Below, one piece after another: positions 14,718-18,103 of a stretch of 18,103 nt of DNA. The notes below the pieces were generated by a model. The model saw nothing but the letters and a program-made list of their open reading frames with translations, was not told where the DNA came from and did no database searches. The first letter of the stretch is position 1; each line of letters starts with the position of its first letter. The position numbers and the translations under genes were made by a program. The DNA comes from Methylomonas sp. (GTDB lineage Bacteria > Pseudomonadota > Gammaproteobacteria > Methylococcales > Methylomonadaceae), in assembly GCA_026989715.1 (NCBI GenBank), contig JALSIU010000182.1, positions 1-18,103 of the forward strand. The letters are read 5' to 3'.

Positions 14718-16022
14718 TTATTGCTGTCTTGTTGATTCCATAATTTCTGAAAAAGAAACCGGCTTATCCGTTACTTTTGCTTTTGACAATACCCAATCAA
14801 CTGTCGCATCTTCTAGCACCATCTGTTCAACTTCAGCCAAACGCTTTTCATCGCCATAGTACCAATTTACAACCTCATTAGGATCTTCATAACTTCGCGC
14901 CATATCTTCTATCACAGCACGAACAGCCTCTTTATCGGCTTTGATTGCATTTGTTTGAATAATATCAGCTAAAATCAACCCCAAAGCCACACGACGTTTA
15001 GCTTGCTCTTCAAAATTCTCTCTAGGTAATTTCAGATCGTTAACATCCATATTACGCTGTTTTGCGTTTTCGTAATACGGCTTCATCAAACTTTCGATTT
15101 CTGCATCAACCATCACAGTCGGCAAAGTAACGGCTACTTTTTCATATAAACCATTCATCACGACATTTTTCAAATCACTTTTTAATGCCTGCGCGAGCTC
15201 ACGCTCCATATTGCTTTTTACATCAGCAAGAAACTCTTCTTTATCCCCGCTTTCAATGCCATACGCCTCAATAAACTCAGCATCAATCTCAGGCAATACC
15301 GGCGACTCAACTTTTAATACTTCAATATCAAATTCAGCAGGTTTACCCGCCAATTTTTCATTACCATACCCTTCAGGAAAAGTTACCGTAAACGCTTTAG
15401 TATCGCCGACCGCAAGCCCTACTAAATTATCCTCAAACCCAGGAATCATTTTTTTTGCGCCAATCTCAACTTCAAAATCTTCAACTTTACCATCAGTAAA
15501 GTCTTCGCCGTCACTTACCCCTGAAAAATTAATGACCAACTTATCACCTTCCTGCGCAGCTTGCTCCGAGGCAACCCAAGTCTTTTTTTGTTCACGCAAT
15601 TTTTCCAGCATAACATCAAGATCTGCCGCTTCAACCGTAGCCACTGATTTAGCGATTTCAATACCATCAATGCCATCTAAAGTTATTTCAGGATATACCT
15701 CAAAACTGGCAACAAAGGTAAAACCCGTCTCCGCATCGACAACCTCAACTTGGGGCATACCGGCTGGGCGCAAATCATTATCTTGCAATGCCTGCACATA
15801 ATTAGCCTGAATCAAATCACCGGTAACCTCTTCTCTTACACGCGCACCGTACATTTTCTGCACAACCTTTTGAGGCACTTTTCCTGGACGAAAACCGTCA
15901 ATTTTGACTTCACGCGCTAATTTTTTTACACGCTCGCTAACTTTTCCTTGCACAACATCCTCAGGAATGCTAACGGTCATTTTTCTGCTTAATTCCGATG
16001 TCTTTTCGACAGAAACTTCCAT
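14718..16022 (-). CDS. tig: Trigger factor, ribosome-associated chaperone and peptidyl-prolyl isomerase
   Basis: Trigger factor docks at ribosomal protein L23 and cradles nascent chains. The 434-residue protein (E. coli 432) has the N-terminal ribosome-binding domain with signature GFRPGKVP at 43-50, the FKBP-type isomerase domain (about 155-240, with IPGFEDNLVG at 193-202 and FPEGYG at 215-220), and a C-terminal helical chaperone domain. The start is well supported: GAGGT at 16029-16033 lies six bases before the ATG, the second-best Shine-Dalgarno in the window. It is first in the operon with clpP and clpX. A run of eight A lies in the GAKKM codons (188-192), just before IPGFED. Confidence 0.98.
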   Translation of the reverse strand: MEVSVEKTSELSRKMTVSIPEDVVQGKVSERVKKLAREVKIDGFRPGKVPQKVVQKMYGARVREEVTGDLIQANYVQALQDNDLRPAGMPQVEVVDAETGFTFVASFEVYPEITLDGIDGIEIAKSVATVEAADLDVMLEKLREQKKTWVASEQAAQEGDKLVINFSGVSDGEDFTDGKVEDFEVEIGAKKMIPGFEDNLVGLAVGDTKAFTVTFPEGYGNEKLAGKPAEFDIEVLKVESPVLPEIDAEFIEAYGIESGDKEEFLADVKSNMERELAQALKSDLKNVVMNGLYEKVAVTLPTVMVDAEIESLMKPYYENAKQRNMDVNDLKLPRENFEEQAKRRVALGLILADIIQTNAIKADKEAVRAVIEDMARSYEDPNEVVNWYYGDEKRLAEVEQMVLEDATVDWVLSKAKVTDKPVSFSEIMESTRQQ

Positions 16023-16056
16023 TGATTTACCTCAAAAATTTTTATATTGACTGCTA

Positions 16057-16062
16057 ATTATA
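16057..16062 (-). promoter_or_regulatory. Possible -10 element for tig
   Basis: TATAAT on the minus strand, 35 bases before the tig ATG. The -35 at 17 bases (TATTAG) is poor, so the call rests on the -10 alone and on the need for a promoter downstream of tRNA-Leu. Confidence 0.3.
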
Positions 16063-16130
16063 TGATTACTATTTTGTGACTAATAGACTAAAGATTACCC
16101 ACGATGGGCATAAAACCTGGAGAATTAACG

Positions 16131-16163
16131 ATGACTACCGTTAAAAATTTATTTGACTTTTAA
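16131..16163 (+). other. Ten-codon ORF (MTTVKNLFDF) ending at the tRNA-Leu 3' end
   Basis: ATG followed by ten sense codons in all and TAA, with GGAG (16119-16122) eight bases upstream, an orthodox ribosome binding layout. The stop codon ends one base short of the tRNA-Leu CCA end at 16165. It could be a truncated gene start, a translated minigene, or chance. No homologue is assignable at this length. Confidence 0.25.
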
Positions 16164-16164
16164 G

Positions 16165-16249
16165 TGGTGCGAGCGGAGAGACTTGAACTCTCACATCATA
16201 AGATACTGGTACCTAAAACCAGCGCGTCTACCAATTCCGCCACGCTCGC
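16165..16249 (-). tRNA. tRNA-Leu (anticodon TAG)
   Basis: An 85-base class II tRNA: acceptor GCGAGCG pairs with CGCTCGC, discriminator A, encoded CCA, long variable arm (GTATCTTATGAT region), T-arm GAGTTCAAGTCTC, anticodon stem CTGGT/ACCAG with loop TTTAGGT giving TAG, which reads CUN codons. It lies upstream of tig on the same strand with no strong terminator between them, so readthrough into tig is possible. Confidence 0.96.
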
Positions 16250-16270
16250 CTACTTAAATTTGAAACGCAG

Positions 16271-16299
16271 ATTATATATACATTTTTATGAGAACGCAA
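16271..16299 (-). promoter_or_regulatory. Sigma-70 promoter of tRNA-Leu
   Basis: On the minus strand TTGCGT (16294-16299), 17 bases, TATAAT (16271-16276), 21 bases before the mature tRNA 5' end. Same form as the tRNA-Val promoter. Confidence 0.78.
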
Positions 16300-16377
16300 A
16301 CATAAAAACATATCCACCTAAAATAAACATTTTTAAGGCACCAACCCAATCCAACTTATAAACAGTGTACTTTATGA

Positions 16378-16397
16378 ATCAATATTGTACAATTGAT
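16378..16397. promoter_or_regulatory. Inverted repeat upstream of the 83-residue gene (candidate operator)
   Basis: ATCAAT and ATTGAT form perfect 6-bp arms around an 8-base centre; the same stretch contains the 10-bp palindrome ATTGTACAAT (16384-16393). It lies 71 bases before the small gene's ATG and in a 170-base gap otherwise free of recognisable elements. No convincing -35/-10 pair was found nearby. Function is inferred from symmetry and position only. Confidence 0.3.
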
Positions 16398-16457
16398 CAC
16401 AGAACACTATTGCATAAGTTATGATAATACCAATAAAGCATTCTTAGCGACCATCCT

Positions 16458-16464
16458 AGGAGGG
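16458..16464 (+). promoter_or_regulatory. Strong Shine-Dalgarno of the 83-residue gene
   Basis: AGGAGGG sits four bases before the ATG at 16469. It is the strongest ribosome binding site in the window and the main support that this short ORF is a real gene. Confidence 0.85.
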
Positions 16465-16468
16465 TATC

Positions 16469-16720
16469 ATGGAAATTTCACCTAATAGCAGTGCCATTCA
16501 GCTCATTAATACATCATTGCAAAAAGCAACAACGGCAGCCGAAGACATCAGCAAAGCCTCCATACAAAGCAATGAAGTCGGTAGTAGTAATTTCAAACGG
16601 CAAGATATACTCAAACCCATATTAAGCTTAACGGAAGCCGAACTTGAAAGCTCTGCCGCCGTAAAACTCTTACAAGCTGATACCAATATGAAAGGCGCAT
16701 TACTGAATATCAAAGTATAG
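16469..16720 (+). CDS. Small protein of unknown function, 83 residues, helical
   Basis: I cannot name this protein. It has no Cys, Trp, Tyr, signal peptide or membrane segment and is rich in Ala, Ser, Lys, Glu and Gln. Two probable amphipathic helices (about 7-35 and 50-80) flank a short polar stretch (SNEVGSSNFKRQD, 34-46). The N-terminal IQLINTSLQKATTAAEDISKA and C-terminal AAVKLLQADTNMKGALLNIKV recall the paired terminal helices of flagellar axial proteins such as FlgC, and short proteins of similar form occur in other gammaproteobacteria; this is resemblance, not a firm assignment. AGGAGGG four bases upstream gives excellent translation initiation. It stands alone between tRNA-Leu (divergent) and rph, with a candidate terminator after it, so it is probably monocistronic. 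Confidence 0.85.
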   Translation: MEISPNSSAIQLINTSLQKATTAAEDISKASIQSNEVGSSNFKRQDILKPILSLTEAELESSAAVKLLQADTNMKGALLNIKV

Positions 16721-16732
16721 TGCCCAATAAAT

Positions 16733-16783
16733 AAAGGAATGAGAGCCTCATACAACATTAAGTTGACAGAGCCCCATTCCTTT
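16733..16783 (+). terminator. Candidate terminator after the 83-residue gene, large loop
   Basis: AAAGGAATG (16733-16741) pairs with CATTCCTTT (16775-16783) over 9 bp, with a 33-base interior that itself contains a CAAC/GTTG mini-stem (16753-16765). T-rich sequence follows (16781-16795). The long loop makes it weaker than the other terminators here. Confidence 0.4.
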
Positions 16784-16822
16784 TAAGTTTTATTCTTCCC
16801 TATCGCATAAATCTCATTCAGG

Positions 16823-16828
16823 TATACT
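16823..16828 (+). promoter_or_regulatory. Possible -10 element of rph
   Basis: TATACT, 32 bases before the rph ATG. No acceptable -35 is seen 16-18 bases upstream, so only the -10 supports it. Confidence 0.3.
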
Positions 16829-16860
16829 CTAGCCCTTTTTAATCAATATAGAGATAAACA

Positions 16861-17583
16861 ATGAGACCTAGCGGACGCGCGCCCGACCAACTTAGAGACG
16901 TAACATTCACCTGCGAATACACCAAACATGCCGAAGGCTCGGTATTAGTAGAATTTGGCGACACCCGCGTGCTTTGCACTGCCAGCGTTGAAAATCGAGT
17001 CCCCCGTTTTTTAAAAGGCAAAGGCGAAGGCTGGGTAACAGCTGAATACGGCATGCTGCCTCGTTCCACCCATACCCGTATGGGGCGCGAAGCCAGCCAA
17101 GGCAAACAAGGTGGCCGCACCCAAGAAATTCAACGCTTAATTGGTCGTTCACTACGCGCAAGCCTTGACTTAGCCGCACTAGGAGAGCACACCATTACCA
17201 TCGACTGCGATGTGCTACAAGCAGACGGCGGCACACGCACTGCATCCATAACAGGCGGTTTTGTCGCACTTTCCCTTGCCATTCAAAAGATGCTCAAACA
17301 GAGAAAAATCAAAAAAAACCCATTGCATGGCCAAGTCGCTTCTATTTCAGTTGGTATTTATAATGGCATCCCCGTATTAGACTTAGACTATGCAGAAGAC
17401 AGCAATGCCGAAACCGATATGAATGTCGTTATGAACGATGCAGCCGCCTTCATAGAAGTACAAGGCACTGCCGAAGGACATGCGTTTAGACAAGAAGAGC
17501 TCAACGCGATGCTGGAACTGGCAAAACTTGGCATTAGCCACTTACTGAAAAAACAAACCGAAGCACTCGCCGCTCAGCAATAG
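16861..17583 (+). CDS. rph: Ribonuclease PH
   Basis: RNase PH is a phosphate-dependent 3'-5' exoribonuclease that trims tRNA 3' ends and works as a hexamer. The 240-residue product (E. coli 238) starts MRPSGRAPDQLRDV. Seen: R86 in the GKQGGRTQE segment, the phosphate-binding GGTRTA at 123-128, and the metal-binding Asp pair D180 and D186 in DLDYAEDSNAETDMNV, numbered as in the E. coli enzyme. All catalytic residues are present, so it should be active, unlike the frameshifted rph of E. coli K-12. It is preceded by an isolated TATACT box and followed by a stem-loop, with a convergent gene beyond, so it is probably transcribed alone. No strong Shine-Dalgarno; GAG lies about 9 bases upstream. Confidence 0.97.
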   Translation: MRPSGRAPDQLRDVTFTCEYTKHAEGSVLVEFGDTRVLCTASVENRVPRFLKGKGEGWVTAEYGMLPRSTHTRMGREASQGKQGGRTQEIQRLIGRSLRASLDLAALGEHTITIDCDVLQADGGTRTASITGGFVALSLAIQKMLKQRKIKKNPLHGQVASISVGIYNGIPVLDLDYAEDSNAETDMNVVMNDAAAFIEVQGTAEGHAFRQEELNAMLELAKLGISHLLKKQTEALAAQQ

Positions 17584-17588
17584 CAACA

Positions 17589-17624
17589 TAGCACCTACAA
17601 TTTGCTTTATTTTTGTAGGTGCTA
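17589..17624. terminator. 12-bp stem-loop between convergent rph and the desaturase-like gene
   Basis: TAGCACCTACAA (17589-17600) pairs perfectly with TTGTAGGTGCTA (17613-17624) around a 12-base loop. It starts six bases after the rph stop and ends 16 bases before the convergent gene's stop. Neither strand has a T-run after the stem, so it is not a textbook intrinsic terminator; it may protect the 3' end or act with Rho. Confidence 0.6.
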
Positions 17625-17640
17625 CCTCAAACACCACGCA

Positions 17641-18103
17641 CTACTTTTCACGCAGTGCCTTAAACGGCAACACCAATACCTGTAAAAGACCCACTTGCTC
17701 AGGCTTTCTAAACGCCTTTAAACCGATAGTCAATTCAGTTTGCGGCTGTTGCGGCTCCGCAGTATAGGTTCTAAATAATCTATCCCACCACGATACCGAA
17801 AAACCATAATTACTATCCATTTCACTCTGCACACAGGAATGGTGAATGCGATGCATATCTGGCGTTACCACAAACCAACGCAAAACCTTATCCAACGCAA
17901 GCGGCAACTGCACATTACTATGATTAAAGGTTGCCGCACCATTTAATAGAACCTCAAAAACAATCACTGCCGCTGGATTTGCCCCCAACAAATAAACAAC
18001 CACCACCTTTATCAGCAAAGAAAAAATAATCTCTAGCGGATGAAAGCGCACCGCCGTTGTTGCATCAAAATCTAAATCCGTATGATGCACTTGATGCAAA
18101 CGC
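17641..18103 (-). CDS. Sterol desaturase / fatty acid hydroxylase family protein, partial (N-terminus beyond the right edge)
   Basis: A membrane di-iron oxygenase of the fatty acid hydroxylase superfamily, which acts on sterols, fatty acyl chains, ornithine lipids or carotenoids depending on the subgroup. About 154 C-terminal residues are visible. Histidine boxes seen: HQVHH in RLHQVHHTD right at the edge, FNHSNVQL in the middle, and HRIHH in TPDMHRIHHSC. Hydrophobic stretches LEIIFSLLIKVVVVYLLG and AAVIVFEVLL are membrane segments. The reading frame continues through the edge as Arg-Leu-His, so the TTG at 18099 is an internal Leu codon and not a start. The first histidine box and other membrane segments should lie to the right. 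Substrate cannot be inferred. It converges on rph. Confidence 0.9.
   Translation of the reverse strand, partial: RLHQVHHTDLDFDATTAVRFHPLEIIFSLLIKVVVVYLLGANPAAVIVFEVLLNGAATFNHSNVQLPLALDKVLRWFVVTPDMHRIHHSCVQSEMDSNYGFSVSWWDRLFRTYTAEPQQPQTELTIGLKAFRKPEQVGLLQVLVLPFKALREK

Noticed and set aside
15211..15801. 196-codon ORF on the plus strand
   Set aside because: Entirely antisense to tig, low-complexity Ser/Thr/Ala-rich product, no ribosome binding site. A mirror of the tig codon pattern.
16498..16758. 86-codon ORF on the minus strand opposite the 83-residue gene
   Set aside because: The plus-strand ORF has AGGAGGG at ideal spacing and a plausible helical composition; the minus ORF runs through the candidate terminator and has no start signals.
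1..18103. Search for CRISPR arrays, insertion sequences, integrases, toxin-antitoxin pairs and defence or secondary-metabolite genes
   Set aside because: No array of repeats, no transposase or integrase motif and no recognisable accessory cluster was found; nearly all bases belong to core genes or short intergenic gaps.

Overview
The window reads as core chromosome of an AT-rich gammaproteobacterium. Evidence: the proteins align closely, from memory, with enterobacterial and pseudomonad housekeeping proteins (MiaA, YadG, Ppx, RlmA, Lon, ClpX, ClpP, trigger factor, HU-beta, RNase PH), the order tig-clpP-clpX-lon-hupB-ppiD is the classic gammaproteobacterial proteostasis cluster, and the tRNAs encode their own CCA ends. 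A methanotroph-like or sulfur-oxidiser-like lineage would fit, but I cannot fix the genus. No integrase, transposase, CRISPR array, toxin-antitoxin pair or recognisable defence system is present.

Layout. (1) 1-3644, minus strand: a YadG-like ABC ATPase, mutL and miaA (cut by the left edge), tightly packed; mutL and miaA overlap by one base. (2) 3645-3789: divergent intergenic region with a 12-bp palindrome and a flanking 8-bp inverted repeat. (3) 3790-7415, plus strand: ppx, a translationally coupled membrane-anchored protein of unknown function, and rlmA, ending at a bidirectional terminator (7437-7463). (4) 7483-16022, minus strand: tig-clpP-clpX, a terminator, lon with its own promoter, hupB with a near-consensus promoter, a tRNA-Val/tRNA-Asp unit with its own promoter and terminator, then ppiD. 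(5) 16023-16468: tig upstream region, a ten-codon ORF touching the tRNA-Leu 3' end, tRNA-Leu and its promoter, and an inverted repeat. (6) 16469-18103: an 83-residue unknown protein with the strongest Shine-Dalgarno in the window, rph, a 12-bp stem-loop, and a sterol desaturase/fatty acid hydroxylase family gene cut by the right edge.

How the genes work together. Trigger factor catches nascent chains at the ribosome, ClpXP and Lon degrade tagged or misfolded proteins, HU-beta packages DNA, and PpiD assists folding at the periplasmic face of the inner membrane. MutL (mismatch repair) and MiaA (tRNA A37 prenylation) form the usual pair. RlmA, RNase PH, MiaA and three tRNAs make RNA maturation a second theme. 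No new multi-gene system is evident. The points most worth a second look are a nested inverted repeat around the tRNA promoter (9713-9778), the unknown protein coupled to ppx, the 83-residue protein, an Asn in place of His in the ClpX RKH loop, a run of eight G in clpP, and the ten-codon ORF at the tRNA-Leu end.
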